Positions 37,146 to 45,244 are shown, numbered from the stretch's first letter. The stretch is DNA of 64,000 nucleotides from Oscillospiraceae bacterium (GCA_003514385.1 DOQR01000006.1:142845-206844); one strand, 5' to 3'. Made by a program: numbers and translations. The notes: a model not told the origin generated them from the letters alone.

Positions 37146-37174
37146 ATTTTATCATATTAAAAGACCCGTGTCAA
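37146..37174 (-). promoter_or_regulatory. Upstream pyrG operon promoter
   Basis: Minus strand TTGACA (37169-37174), 17-bp spacer, TAAAAT (37146-37151), 288 bp before pyrG. Confidence 0.75.
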
Positions 37175-37372
37175 TCGCGTATTTTATATGTATCGCACTT
37201 TATTTTCCGAAACGGCTGAGAGAAAAGAGCGCCGTCGAAAAAATTTTTCCGGCGCGAGTTCAACTCCGCCGCATTTCTCAGAAAAGCGGTTACATCTTGC
37301 TCATAAAATTGCTTTTCAAAAAGCCCCGATTGCGGCTATTTGCACAAAAATAAAGAATTGTCCGAAAACGCC

Positions 37373-37401
37373 TTGACAAACGATTTTGCTGCGCGTATAA
37401 T
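37373..37401 (+). promoter_or_regulatory. glnA promoter
   Basis: TTGACA (37373-37378), 17-bp spacer, TATAAT (37396-37401): full consensus. Confidence 0.85.
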
Positions 37402-37416
37402 TCAGCGCATAAAGGC

Positions 37417-37462
37417 AATGGCGTCTTTGAACCGAACGGGTTCATTGACGCCATTTTTTATT
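37417..37462 (+). terminator. glnA leader terminator (attenuator)
   Basis: Arms AATGGCGTC (37417-37425) and GACGCCATT (37447-37455) enclose an inner GAACC/GGTTC stem, followed by TTTTTTATTTTT. It begins about 9 nt after the predicted transcript start and 80 nt before the glnA ATG. Confidence 0.78.
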
Positions 37463-37497
37463 TTTCGCCTTAAAACATGAAAAAGGAGCGCTAACTT

Positions 37498-39594
37498 ATG
37501 AGCACAGTATCTGATTATTTCGGAAGTCTCGTTTTTGACGACAGAGTGATGAAAGCAATGCTTTCCGCCGATGTTTACCAGTCTCTCAAGAAGACTATTG
37601 ACGAAGGAGCAAGTCTCAATAATGACGTCGCCAACGCAGTTGCCGCCGCTATGAAAGACTGGGCCGTTGAGCATGGCGCGACCCATTTCACCCACTGGTT
37701 CCAGCCCCTGACCGGCATCACCGCCGAGAAGCACGACAGCTTCATAACCCCCGCATCCGACGGACGCGTTATCATGGAGTTCTCGGGCAAGGAACTGATA
37801 AAAGGCGAGCCGGACGCATCGTCCTTCCCGTCGGGCGGACTCAGAGCAACATTTGAAGCCCGCGGCTACACCGCGTGGGATCCCACTTCCTACGCATTTA
37901 TAAAAGACAAGACCCTCTGCATCCCCACGGCGTTCTGCTCTTACGGCGGCGAGGCACTCGACAAGAAAACGCCTCTGCTCCGTTCCATGCAGGCTCTCAA
38001 CAAGCAGGCTCTTCGTATTCTCAGACTCTTCGGCAACACCGATGTAAAGTGCGTGCGCACCTCCGTCGGCCCCGAGCAGGAATACTTCCTTGTTGACAAG
38101 GCTCTCTATGAGCAGCGCAAAGACCTCGTCTTCTGCGGACGCACTCTTTTCGGCGCAAAGGCGCCCAAGGGTCAGGAGATGGACGACCACTATTTCGGAG
38201 TTATCAAGCCGAGAGTCGCCGCTTACATGGCAGACCTCAACGAAGAGCTCTGGAAGCTCGGCGTTCTTGCAAAGACCGAGCACAACGAAGTCGCACCGTC
38301 TCAGCATGAGCTCGCACCCATATATACCACAACGAACATCGCCACCGACCACAACCAGCTGACTATGGAGATCATGCAGAAAGTCGCCGCGAAGCACGGA
38401 CTTGTCTGCCTGCTCCACGAGAAGCCGTTCGCCGGAGTCAACGGCTCGGGCAAGCACAACAACTGGTCCATGGCTACGGATACCGGAGTCAACCTCCTCA
38501 CCCCCGGCGAGACCCCCTATGAGAACGCACAGTTCCTGCTGTTCCTCTGCGCAGTCATCAAAGCCGTTGACGACTATCAGGATCTGCTCCGCGTCTCCGT
38601 CGCGACCGCAGGCAACGACCACAGACTCGGCGCGAACGAAGCTCCGCCCGCAGTTGTCTCTATGTTCCTCGGCGACGAGCTGACCGCAGTTCTCGACGCT
38701 ATAGAGAACGACGCGCCCTACAGCGGCAGCGAAAAGACAACGATGAAGCTCGGCGTTCATGTTCTGCCGAAGTTCACCCGCGACACCACCGACCGCAACC
38801 GCACATCGCCCTTTGCGTTCACCGGCAACAAGTTTGAGTTCCGTATGCTCGGCTCGTCGAACAGCATCGCCTGCGCGAACATCATGCTCAACGCCGCCGT
38901 TGCGGAGTCGCTCAAGATATATGCGGATCGCCTCGAAAATGTCGATGACTTTGAGACCGCTCTGCACGACATGATAAAGAAAACCATAAAAGACCACAAG
39001 AGAATCATCTTCAACGGCAACGGCTATGACGACGCGTGGATAAAGGAAGCTACCGAAGAGCGCGGGCTGCTGAATCTCCGCACCACTCCGGACGCTATGC
39101 CCGCGATGATCGCCGACAAGAACGTGAAGATGCTCACCGCTCACAAGATATTCTCACCCGCAGAGCTTCACAGCCGCTATGAGATACTTCTTGAGAACTA
39201 CTCAAAGACCGTCAATATAGAAGCTCTGACCATGGTCGACATGGCGAGAAAAGAAATTCTCCCCGCAGTCGAGGGCTACACGAAGTCGCTTGCAGAAACC
39301 CTCGCCGCGAAGAAAGCAGCAGTCGCAGGTCTCCCCTGCAAATACGAGACCGCGACCATCACAAAGCTCTCCGAGCTGTCCGATGAAATCGCCGACGCGA
39401 CCGCAGACCTTGACAGCGAGATATCGAAATTCCAGGCCATCGAGGATGTCACCGAAGCGGCGAACGATATCAGAGACGTTATCCTCGGCAAGATGGACGC
39501 CCTGCGCGCCGTCTGCGACGAGGCTGAGACGATAACCGCCAAGGAGTTCTGGCCGTTCCCGACCTACAGCGACCTGCTCTTCAGCGTAAAATAA
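37498..39594 (+). CDS. glnN: Glutamine synthetase type III
   Basis: 698 residues, the length of the large GSIII class rather than the ~450 of GSI. The N-terminal [15 protein letters not shown], the catalytic region [14 protein letters not shown] and [11 protein letters not shown], and the C-terminal [18 protein letters not shown] are GSIII-like. It makes glutamine from glutamate, ammonia and ATP as a large ring oligomer in the cytosol. Ribosome site AAGGAG 9 nt before the ATG. It is followed without a terminator by the T-box leader of asnB, so glnA transcripts may read into asnB. Confidence 0.95.
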   Translation: MSTVSDYFGSLVFDDRVMKAMLSADVYQSLKKTIDEGASLNNDVANAVAAAMKDWAVEHGATHFTHWFQPLTGITAEKHDSFITPASDGRVIMEFSGKELIKGEPDASSFPSGGLRATFEARGYTAWDPTSYAFIKDKTLCIPTAFCSYGGEALDKKTPLLRSMQALNKQALRILRLFGNTDVKCVRTSVGPEQEYFLVDKALYEQRKDLVFCGRTLFGAKAPKGQEMDDHYFGVIKPRVAAYMADLNEELWKLGVLAKTEHNEVAPSQHELAPIYTTTNIATDHNQLTMEIMQKVAAKHGLVCLLHEKPFAGVNGSGKHNNWSMATDTGVNLLTPGETPYENAQFLLFLCAVIKAVDDYQDLLRVSVATAGNDHRLGANEAPPAVVSMFLGDELTAVLDAIENDAPYSGSEKTTMKLGVHVLPKFTRDTTDRNRTSPFAFTGNKFEFRMLGSSNSIACANIMLNAAVAESLKIYADRLENVDDFETALHDMIKKTIKDHKRIIFNGNGYDDAWIKEATEERGLLNLRTTPDAMPAMIADKNVKMLTAHKIFSPAELHSRYEILLENYSKTVNIEALTMVDMARKEILPAVEGYTKSLAETLAAKKAAVAGLPCKYETATITKLSELSDEIADATADLDSEISKFQAIEDVTEAANDIRDVILGKMDALRAVCDEAETITAKEFWPFPTYSDLLFSVK

Positions 39595-39629
39595 AAATCC
39601 ACAACCCTTTTTACAATAACAAAAGCACC

Positions 39630-39850
39630 CGAGTCGGGAGAAGTAACGCGGAATACCGCTCAAAGCGAGCATGGGACGGTGAGAGCCATGCAGCACAGGA
39701 GCCGCGCGAATAACACCCGACGAGCTGCAAGCCGAAAGGACTACTGAGTAGGTGCGCCGGACACGCCGACCGTTACAGCGGCGAGGCTTTCTTCGAAGCC
39801 GAAAAGAGAACAAAGATAGGTGGCACAGCGAGTTGGCACTTGCCCTATCG
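39630..39850 (+). promoter_or_regulatory. T-box leader, asparagine-specific, upstream of asnB
   Basis: Stem I base GTCGGG (39633-39638) pairs with CCCGAC (39716-39721). The loop-E strand AGAAGTA (39639-39645) faces GAA (39708-39710), next to specifier AAC (39712-39714, Asn) and a purine. The antiterminator at 39816-39849 has GATAGG/CCTATC and GCGAG/CTTGC helices and a bulge TGGC, complementary to a GCCA tRNA end as expected for tRNA-Asn. No terminator lies between it and the asnB ATG (39883), so control may be at translation. Confidence 0.88.
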
Positions 39851-39882
39851 AATGCTGAAACTAACCGAAAGGAAAGATTACT

Positions 39883-41460
39883 ATGTGTTCGATAATGGGT
39901 TACTGCGACTGCTGTGCCGCTTTTTCTGATTTTGAGGAAGGATTCAAAAAGACCGTTTCAAGAGGACCGGACGACAGCCGGATAATAGACACCGGCAAAG
40001 GTCTGCTCGGCTTCCACCGCCTTGCTATAATGGGGCTGACCCCCGACGGGATGCAACCGTTTGAATTGGACGGCAGCTATGTCGTCTGCAACGGCGAGAT
40101 ATACGGCTACGAGAAGATAAAAGAGGAGCTTGCGAAGAAATATACATTCAAAAGCGGCTCCGACTGCGAGATACTTCTCCCGCTCTACCGCGAATACGGC
40201 GTGGATATGTTCAGGATGCTCGACGCCGAGTTTGCGCTGATTATCTATGACGGCGAAGAGAAAAAATATATCGCCGCAAGAGACCCGATAGGCATCCGCC
40301 CGCTCTACTACGGCTATGATAAAAAGGGTGTTATCATGTTCGCGAGCGAGGCGAAGAACCTCGTCGGAATGTGCGGGCATGTTATGCCCTTCCCGCCCGG
40401 ACACTACTACAAAGACGGCAAGTTTGTCCAATACTGCGACATAGCGGCGGTTGACGAAGTCTGCCATGACGACCTTGAGACAGTTTGCAAAAACATCCGC
40501 GAAAAGCTCATCGCCGGCGTTGACAAGAGACTCGTTGCGGACGCAAAGGTCGGCTTCCTGCTCTCCGGCGGACTCGATTCGTCCCTCGTCTGCGCCATAG
40601 CGGCGAGACAGAGCAAAAAGCCGATACGCACCTTTGCAATAGGCATGAGCGAGGACGCTATCGACCTCAAATACGCAAAGGAAGTCGCCGACTATATCGG
40701 CAGCGACCACACCGAGGTCATCATGACAAAAGAGCAGGTCTTAGACTCGCTCGAGGGTGTCATCCGTATGCTCGGCACATTTGATATCACAACTATCCGC
40801 GCGAGCATGGGCATGTACCTGCTGTGCAAATGGATACACGAGAACACGGACATCAGAGTTCTTCTGACGGGCGAAATCTCCGACGAGCTGTTCGGCTACA
40901 AATACACCGACTTTGCGCCGAGTGCGGAGGAGTTCCAGAAGGAGTCGCAGAAGAGAATAAGAGAGCTGCACATGTACGACGTTCTGCGCGCCGACCGCTG
41001 CATCTCCGTAAACTCGCTTGAGGCGCGCGTGCCGTTCGGCGATCTCGACTTTGTGAAATATGTCATGTCCGTCGATCCCGCTAAAAAAATGAACACCTAC
41101 GGCAAGGGCAAATATCTGCTCCGCCACGCGTTCGAGGGCGACTATCTGCCCCATGATATACTCTTCCGCGAAAAGGCGGCGTTCTCCGACGCAGTCGGTC
41201 ACTCGATGGTCGACTACCTCAAGGAATACGCCGAGGGGCTCTACACCGAAGAGGAATTCAAAGAGAAGTGCGAAAAATACACCCACGCAAAGCCGTTCAC
41301 GAAAGAATCCCTGCTCTACCGCGAGATATTTGAAAAGTACTATCCCGGCCAGTCCGAGATGATAGTCGATTTCTGGATGCCCAACAAGTCATGGGAGGGC
41401 TGCGATGTCAACGACCCGTCAGCCCGCGTGCTCTCAAACTACGGCGAGAGCGGAAAATAA
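39883..41460 (+). CDS. asnB: Asparagine synthase (glutamine-hydrolysing)
   Basis: 525 residues. Cys2 after the initiator Met is the N-terminal glutaminase nucleophile (MCSIMGYC). Ntn domain to about residue 190, then the synthetase domain with the PP-loop SGGLDSS at 228-234. It forms asparagine from aspartate, ATP and glutamine. Controlled by the Asn T-box upstream; ribosome site AAAGGAAAG before the ATG. It lies just after glutamine synthetase, its nitrogen supplier. Strong terminator downstream. Confidence 0.97.
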   Translation: MCSIMGYCDCCAAFSDFEEGFKKTVSRGPDDSRIIDTGKGLLGFHRLAIMGLTPDGMQPFELDGSYVVCNGEIYGYEKIKEELAKKYTFKSGSDCEILLPLYREYGVDMFRMLDAEFALIIYDGEEKKYIAARDPIGIRPLYYGYDKKGVIMFASEAKNLVGMCGHVMPFPPGHYYKDGKFVQYCDIAAVDEVCHDDLETVCKNIREKLIAGVDKRLVADAKVGFLLSGGLDSSLVCAIAARQSKKPIRTFAIGMSEDAIDLKYAKEVADYIGSDHTEVIMTKEQVLDSLEGVIRMLGTFDITTIRASMGMYLLCKWIHENTDIRVLLTGEISDELFGYKYTDFAPSAEEFQKESQKRIRELHMYDVLRADRCISVNSLEARVPFGDLDFVKYVMSVDPAKKMNTYGKGKYLLRHAFEGDYLPHDILFREKAAFSDAVGHSMVDYLKEYAEGLYTEEEFKEKCEKYTHAKPFTKESLLYREIFEKYYPGQSEMIVDFWMPNKSWEGCDVNDPSARVLSNYGESGK

Positions 41461-41466
41461 AAAATG

Positions 41467-41503
41467 TCCCCCGCACGGAAATTTGCCGTGCGGGGGATTT
41501 TGC
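41467..41503 (+). terminator. asnB terminator
   Basis: 12-bp perfect stem (41467-41478 with 41486-41497), then ATTTTG. Confidence 0.85.
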
Positions 41504-41554
41504 AGATTGACTGTAAATCGATTTGAATTAAGCGTTTGTTGCGCAACCACGAAA

Positions 41555-41700
41555 CAGCAGCTTCGCTGCCATGAAGTACTCGCTGACGCTCGTATGAAGC
41601 AAAGCGCACAGCAGACTTCGATATGATGACGTCAAACTTCATATGGCGAAGCCATACTTCATTTTTCATGCACCGCAGGTGCGCTTCATTTGAAAAAAGC
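41555..41700. repeat. Array of small hairpins separated by ATGAAG/CTTCAT
   Basis: About six short hairpins (GCAGCttcGCTGC, TATGGCgaaGCCATA, GCACCgcaGGTGC and others) are separated by the hexamer ATGAAG or its complement CTTCAT, in an irregular series of 20-30 nt units. No coding frame. It lies immediately beyond the terminator of the split tRNA gene. Confidence 0.65.
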
Positions 41701-41719
41701 AGCCTGACGGCTGCTTTTT
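41701..41719 (-). terminator. Terminator of the split tRNA-Arg gene
   Basis: Minus strand hairpin GCAGCC/GGCTGC (in 41701-41714) with flanking A6 and T6 runs, directly after the tRNA 3' end. It marks the 3' fragment as being in its native place. Confidence 0.75.
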
Positions 41720-41722
41720 TCA

Positions 41723-41766
41723 TGGCACCCCCTGGGGGAATCGAACCCTCAACTGCCCCTTAGGAG
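41723..41766 (-). pseudogene. tRNA-Arg(CCU), 3' fragment
   Basis: From the anticodon loop CTCCTAA (41766 to 41760) through GGGGC, a variable loop, the TTCGATT T-loop, the acceptor strand AGGGGGT, G and encoded CCA (41723-41725). It lacks the 5' half, which is 2 kb away at 43797-43834. Joined at the shared loop the two give a 75-nt tRNA with a perfect 5-bp GCCCC/GGGGC anticodon stem and an acceptor stem that closes with two wobble pairs; one T-stem mismatch remains. Confidence 0.82.
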
Positions 41767-41805
41767 ATACCGAAGGAAACGATAACGGCATCCCTTGCAA
41801 TACCT

Positions 41806-41833
41806 AAAAATCCCCTGCGGTCAGGGGATTTTT
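41806..41833. terminator. Bidirectional terminator-like hairpin near element left end
   Basis: AAAAATCCCCTG and CAGGGGATTTTT form a 12-bp perfect stem with a 4-nt loop, with T5 on either strand. Confidence 0.7.
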
Positions 41834-41896
41834 AAGGTTAATGTTTGATCGAGTGTTACGCCGTTACTGCTGATTTTGTGCTGTTTTAATTCGTTT

Positions 41897-41966
41897 GATT
41901 AGCAAGCAATTAGCCGGAATCGCAAATTAAGGGTGGTGATTATATGCTTAGTTTATGTTTGCTAAT
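41897..41966. repeat. TTAGCAA motif cluster, left end
   Basis: GATTAGCAA (41897), CAATTAGC (41907) and TTGCTAAT (41959) in a 70-bp AT-rich stretch without genes. The same motif recurs at 43451-43529 near the other end. Confidence 0.6.
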
Positions 41967-41990
41967 GCTTTATAGTGTTAAGTTTTGTTA

Positions 41991-43262
41991 TTAGAGAATA
42001 TAATCCGTAATGCCATCGTACCAGTGAACATAAGTCTTACCGTTTACAGTAAGTCTGTCGTTTTTGGGAAGTTGCTCACTCCACGGTATCTTATAACGGT
42101 CGATAGCCCAGTCATCACGGTTGAATCTGCGACAAAGAATTGTCCTTCCGTTTTTATCTAAGAACTGCTCTAATACTACGCCGTAATCATAGGTTTCGAT
42201 GTCCATAACACAGACAGTGTCATAGCTTTTTCCGCCAATCGTAACGGTGTAACGTCCTACAATATCCAACAGGAAATCCTTATTGGTGCTTGTAACAACT
42301 GTACCCGTTCTCCGGATATCGCCCTTGGGCGCCAGATTTGTTTCATTTCCGCAATTATCTTCGCCAAATCCCCAGTTAGGCAGGAATTCGTCTCCATCGA
42401 GAAAAGTAATGTAATTACGAACATCTCCGTCATTCCTGAGAGTTGCAAGATAACGGCAATGAGTGTCTGTGAGCTGTGCAACAAATGTACGATTTATTAC
42501 TTCGTTCTTATCAGAGTAGGACGCTTCTCTGGCAGTCAACTCCACGCCTTCAATGCCGTGAACCTTAGCTTTGCCGGTAACTTGCATATCAAATACACGG
42601 ATGCACTTACGGGATGGGATGTCGTACATACCCCAAGACATCTTTTCACCAAGTTTAGGTACCAAGAACCATCCCATAAGTTCTTCCCATTTAACTGCAA
42701 AGGGGGCTTCGGTACTTGCTTCAATTTTATATTCAGGAATAAATTCAGGCAACTTTTTCATATAGAGTTCTCCTTTCGATACATCGGTACGATATGGATA
42801 CTTATTTTTGAAGTTTTGTTTTGCTGTATGCAGTCTGCTCTTTACGGTCCCAATAGGTATGCTCAGTTGTTTTGCAATTTCTGATTGCGGCATCTCTTTC
42901 CAAAAGTACAGGTAAAGGATCTGCTTATCCTTATTGCCGAGCAAACTCAGCGTTTCCCTTACGGTATTAACTACAGAAACACCATGCCTGCCGTCTGATA
43001 GTTCCATTTCTGTCAACTCGTCAATCGGAATTTCGTACTGAGCTGCTTTTTTTCTAAAATAATCATTGCATTTGTTTCTTGCTATGCTAATGATCCATGC
43101 TTTGAATGAGTCCTTATTCTTCAACTGTGGAAACTTCTGATACGCTGTAAGAAATATCTCCTGCAGCACATCGTCTGAATCTGCTTTAGAACTCATCCGA
43201 AATCTCACAAACCGTTCCACAGAAACACGTTCTGTTTCCAGCAAGTTCTCAAACTCATCCAC
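41991..43262 (-). CDS. ECF-type sigma factor fused to an unknown C-terminal domain
   Basis: 423 residues, start GTG at 43262 with GGAGGTGAT 7 nt upstream. Residues 1-165 are a sigma-70 region 2/region 4 pair (DSDDVLQEIFLTAYQKFP, SFKAWIISIARNKCNDYFRKK, MPQSEIAKQLSIPIGTVKSRLHTAKQ). Residues 168-423 form a soluble domain that I do not recognise (PEYKIEASTEAPFAVKWEELMGW.., ending WYDGITDYIL), typical of no anti-sigma I know. An AAAGGAGA in frame at about 42770 stands before an internal ATG (42761), so the second domain could also be made alone. Codons are more AT-rich than neighbours, consistent with transfer. Confidence 0.82.
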   Translation of the reverse strand: MDEFENLLETERVSVERFVRFRMSSKADSDDVLQEIFLTAYQKFPQLKNKDSFKAWIISIARNKCNDYFRKKAAQYEIPIDELTEMELSDGRHGVSVVNTVRETLSLLGNKDKQILYLYFWKEMPQSEIAKQLSIPIGTVKSRLHTAKQNFKNKYPYRTDVSKGELYMKKLPEFIPEYKIEASTEAPFAVKWEELMGWFLVPKLGEKMSWGMYDIPSRKCIRVFDMQVTGKAKVHGIEGVELTAREASYSDKNEVINRTFVAQLTDTHCRYLATLRNDGDVRNYITFLDGDEFLPNWGFGEDNCGNETNLAPKGDIRRTGTVVTSTNKDFLLDIVGRYTVTIGGKSYDTVCVMDIETYDYGVVLEQFLDKNGRTILCRRFNRDDWAIDRYKIPWSEQLPKNDRLTVNGKTYVHWYDGITDYIL

Positions 43263-43450
43263 ATCATCACCTCCTTTGTCTATGAGTGATTAAAAAAACC
43301 GGTTTCACTTATATAGACGGGTACCAGCATCAAAAGGTTCATTTTTAAGAATTATTTTAATTATTTTTTCTATATGAAATTATAACATAAATAAAATGAT
43401 AATAGTATAATTTATAAAAAAGTCTATGGATAGAACATACGTCTACTCAA

Positions 43451-43529
43451 ATTAGCGAGATTTTGCTAAAAATCCGATTAGCAGTCGATTAGCAAACCGC
43501 TGATTTCTTGCTAATTGCAATTAGCAAGA
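43451..43529. repeat. TTAGCAA motif cluster with 24-bp palindrome, right end
   Basis: ATTAGC (43451), TTGCTAA (43463), GATTAGC (43476), GATTAGCAA (43487) and a perfect 24-bp palindrome (43506-43529) made of two inverted TTAGCAA units. The 43263-43620 stretch has no gene. Confidence 0.7.
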
Positions 43530-43614
43530 GTTTAGGTGGGATATGCTATAAGTTCGTTCTTGTTTTGTTATTATAAGAGTAAAAAACTTACTCGCTGTTT
43601 TTTGCGATCAAATA

Positions 43615-43653
43615 AAAGAAAAAGTGCCGAAAAGCCAGTACTTTCGGCACTTT
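43615..43653 (-). terminator. Terminator of the intact tRNA-Arg
   Basis: Stem AAAGTGCCGAAAG/CTTTCGGCACTTT (43621-43633 with 43641-43653), immediately after the tRNA CCA end, with T run. Confidence 0.85.
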
Positions 43654-43654
43654 T

Positions 43655-43731
43655 TGGCGCGCTTGCCCGGATTCGAACCGGGGGCGTTCCGCTTAGGAGG
43701 CGGACCCTCTATCCTTCTGAGGTACAAGCGC
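43655..43731 (-). tRNA. tRNA-Arg (anticodon CCU), intact
   Basis: 77 nt with encoded CCA (43655-43657). All stems close perfectly: acceptor GCGCTTG/CAAGCGC, D stem CCTC/GAGG, anticodon stem TCCGC/GCGGA around loop CTCCTAA, T stem CCCGG/CCGGG with TTCGAAT. It reads the rare AGG codon. It lies inside the inserted element, 65 nt downstream of the 5' half of the split tRNA with the same anticodon, and differs from it strongly in sequence, so it is not a duplicate of it. Confidence 0.97.
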
Positions 43732-43796
43732 ATATACTATACAATTCAAATGGATTACCATTTGCCTTTTTACAAAGGCGAGCGTAAAACACCCGC

Positions 43797-43834
43797 TTAG
43801 GAGGGGGCTGTTATATCCATTTAACTAAGGAGGC
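43797..43834 (-). pseudogene. tRNA-Arg(CCU), 5' fragment
   Basis: Positions 1-38 of a tRNA: acceptor GCCTCCT, TA, D arm GTTA/TAAC, anticodon 5' arm GCCCC and loop CTCCTAA (43803 to 43797). The next bases (GCGGGTGTTTT) do not form an anticodon stem or a T arm, so the gene is cut here. Its promoter at 43858-43886 is intact. Confidence 0.82.
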
Positions 43835-43857
43835 GTATATGCTTTTTAACGCTCAAT

Positions 43858-43886
43858 ATTTTATCAGATAAGCTCTTCAAAGTCAA
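43858..43886 (-). promoter_or_regulatory. Native promoter of the split tRNA-Arg
   Basis: Minus strand TTGACT (43881-43886), 17-bp spacer, TAAAAT (43858-43863), 24 bp before the tRNA 5' end. A transcript from here would run through the 5' fragment into the intact tRNA-Arg. Confidence 0.72.
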
Positions 43887-43967
43887 GAAGAATCGGTTCG
43901 GGCAAAACAATATAAAAACTTTTGGGATAATTGCCTGTTTTACATGGTATCATACATACAAATACAC

Positions 43968-43996
43968 TTGAAATATTTACATTTATGTTATAAAAT
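43968..43996 (+). promoter_or_regulatory. pgk-tpiA-gpmI promoter
   Basis: TTGAAA (43968-43973), 17-bp spacer, TAAAAT (43991-43996), 58 bp before pgk. Confidence 0.72.
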
Positions 43997-44053
43997 AATC
44001 AGTGGTGCAAGCGTAAAAAGCTGGCAAATTCAACTTTTGAAAGGACGATCAAA

Positions 44054-45244
44054 ATGAGCGCACTTAACAAAAAGTCAGTTAAGGATATCGACGTTTCCGG
44101 CAAGAGAGTGCTGGTACGCTGCGATTTCAATGTCCCGCTCCAGGACGGCAAAATCACCTCGGACAAGAGAATTGTTGCCTCCCTCCCCACTATCAAATAT
44201 CTTATCGATCATCACGCAAAGGTTATTCTTTGCTCCCATCTGGGCAGACCCAAGGGCGAGTTCAAGCCCGAGTTCTCCCTTGCTCCCGTAGCCGCAAGAC
44301 TCTCCGAGCTTCTCGGTCAGGATGTAAAGATGGCTAAGGACGTTATCGGCGACAGCGCAAAAGAGCTTGCCGCTAATCTCAAGGACGGCGAAGTCATGCT
44401 CCTTGAGAACGTGCGTTTCCACGCAGAAGAGACCAAGAACGATCCCGCATTCTCGAAGGCTCTCGCCTCCCTTGCGGATATCTATGTAAACGACGCTTTC
44501 GGTTCGGCTCACAGAGCTCACTCCTCCACGACCGGCGTTGCCGACTATCTGCCGGCAGTCTGCGGCTTCCTCATCCAGAAGGAGATCGAGTTCATGGGCG
44601 GCGCTCTTGAGAATCCGAAGAGACCCCTCGTCGCTATCCTCGGCGGCGCAAAGGTCTCCGACAAGATCGGCGTCATCAACAACCTCCTCGATAAGGTCGA
44701 TACCCTTATCGTCGGCGGCGGCATGGCTTATACTTTCTTCGTCGCCAAGGGCTACCATGTCGGCACCTCCCTGTTCGAGGCCGACAAAGTCGAGCTTGCA
44801 AAGGAAATGATGCAGAAGGCTGTTGACAAGGGAGTCAAGTTCCTTCTCCCCATCGACAACGTTATCAGCAACGAGTTTGCCGAGAACGCTGAGTACAAGA
44901 CCATCAACTCCGACGAGTTCCCGGACGGCTGGATGGGCATGGACATCGGTCCCAAAACCCGCGAGCTGTTCGCAAACGCCATAAAGGGCAGCGGAACCGT
45001 TATCTGGAACGGACCGATGGGCGTTGCCGAGTGGGATTACTTCGCAGGCGGCACCATTGCCGTTGCAACCGCTGTTGCTGACAGCGGTGCTATCTCCATC
45101 ATCGGCGGCGGCGACTCCGCAGCTGCTGTTCAGAAGCTCGGCTTCGCCGACAAGATGAGCCACATCTCCACCGGCGGCGGCGCATCTCTCGAGTTCCTCG
45201 AGGGCAAGGAGCTGCCCGGCATCGCTGCGCTCAACGACAAATAA
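44054..45244 (+). CDS. pgk: Phosphoglycerate kinase
   Basis: 396 residues, full length. [21 protein letters not shown], the hinge [13 protein letters not shown] and the nucleotide loop [15 protein letters not shown] with the final [13 protein letters not shown]. Transfers phosphate from 1,3-bisphosphoglycerate to ADP. First gene of pgk-tpiA-gpmI; AAAGGA before the ATG. Codons are strongly C-ending, typical of high expression. A GC-rich terminator hairpin follows it inside the operon. Confidence 0.98.
   Translation: MSALNKKSVKDIDVSGKRVLVRCDFNVPLQDGKITSDKRIVASLPTIKYLIDHHAKVILCSHLGRPKGEFKPEFSLAPVAARLSELLGQDVKMAKDVIGDSAKELAANLKDGEVMLLENVRFHAEETKNDPAFSKALASLADIYVNDAFGSAHRAHSSTTGVADYLPAVCGFLIQKEIEFMGGALENPKRPLVAILGGAKVSDKIGVINNLLDKVDTLIVGGGMAYTFFVAKGYHVGTSLFEADKVELAKEMMQKAVDKGVKFLLPIDNVISNEFAENAEYKTINSDEFPDGWMGMDIGPKTRELFANAIKGSGTVIWNGPMGVAEWDYFAGGTIAVATAVADSGAISIIGGGDSAAAVQKLGFADKMSHISTGGGASLEFLEGKELPGIAALNDK

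Larger units (their letters stand above)
41760..43803. mobile_element. Integrated 2-kb element splitting tRNA-Arg(CCU), no integrase
   Basis: Bounded by direct copies of the 7-bp anticodon loop TTAGGAG (41760-41766 and 43797-43803), as expected for a tyrosine-recombinase insertion with a 7-bp overlap. The inside is AT-rich compared with both flanks and holds a terminator-like hairpin (41806-41833), a sigma-fusion gene, clustered TTAGCAA motifs near both ends and a complete tRNA-Arg(CCU). No integrase or excisionase is seen, so it is a decayed or trans-mobilised element. Confidence 0.75.

Noticed and set aside
41555..41700. CRISPR array
   Set aside because: The hairpin series has no constant repeat of 25 nt or more, no regular spacers and no cas genes; no other CRISPR was seen in the window.
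41760..43803. Group I or other intron in the tRNA anticodon loop
   Set aside because: Tempting because introns also sit there, but no ribozyme core is visible, the insert contains a full tRNA gene and a sigma gene, and the 7-bp loop is duplicated at both ends as in site-specific recombination.
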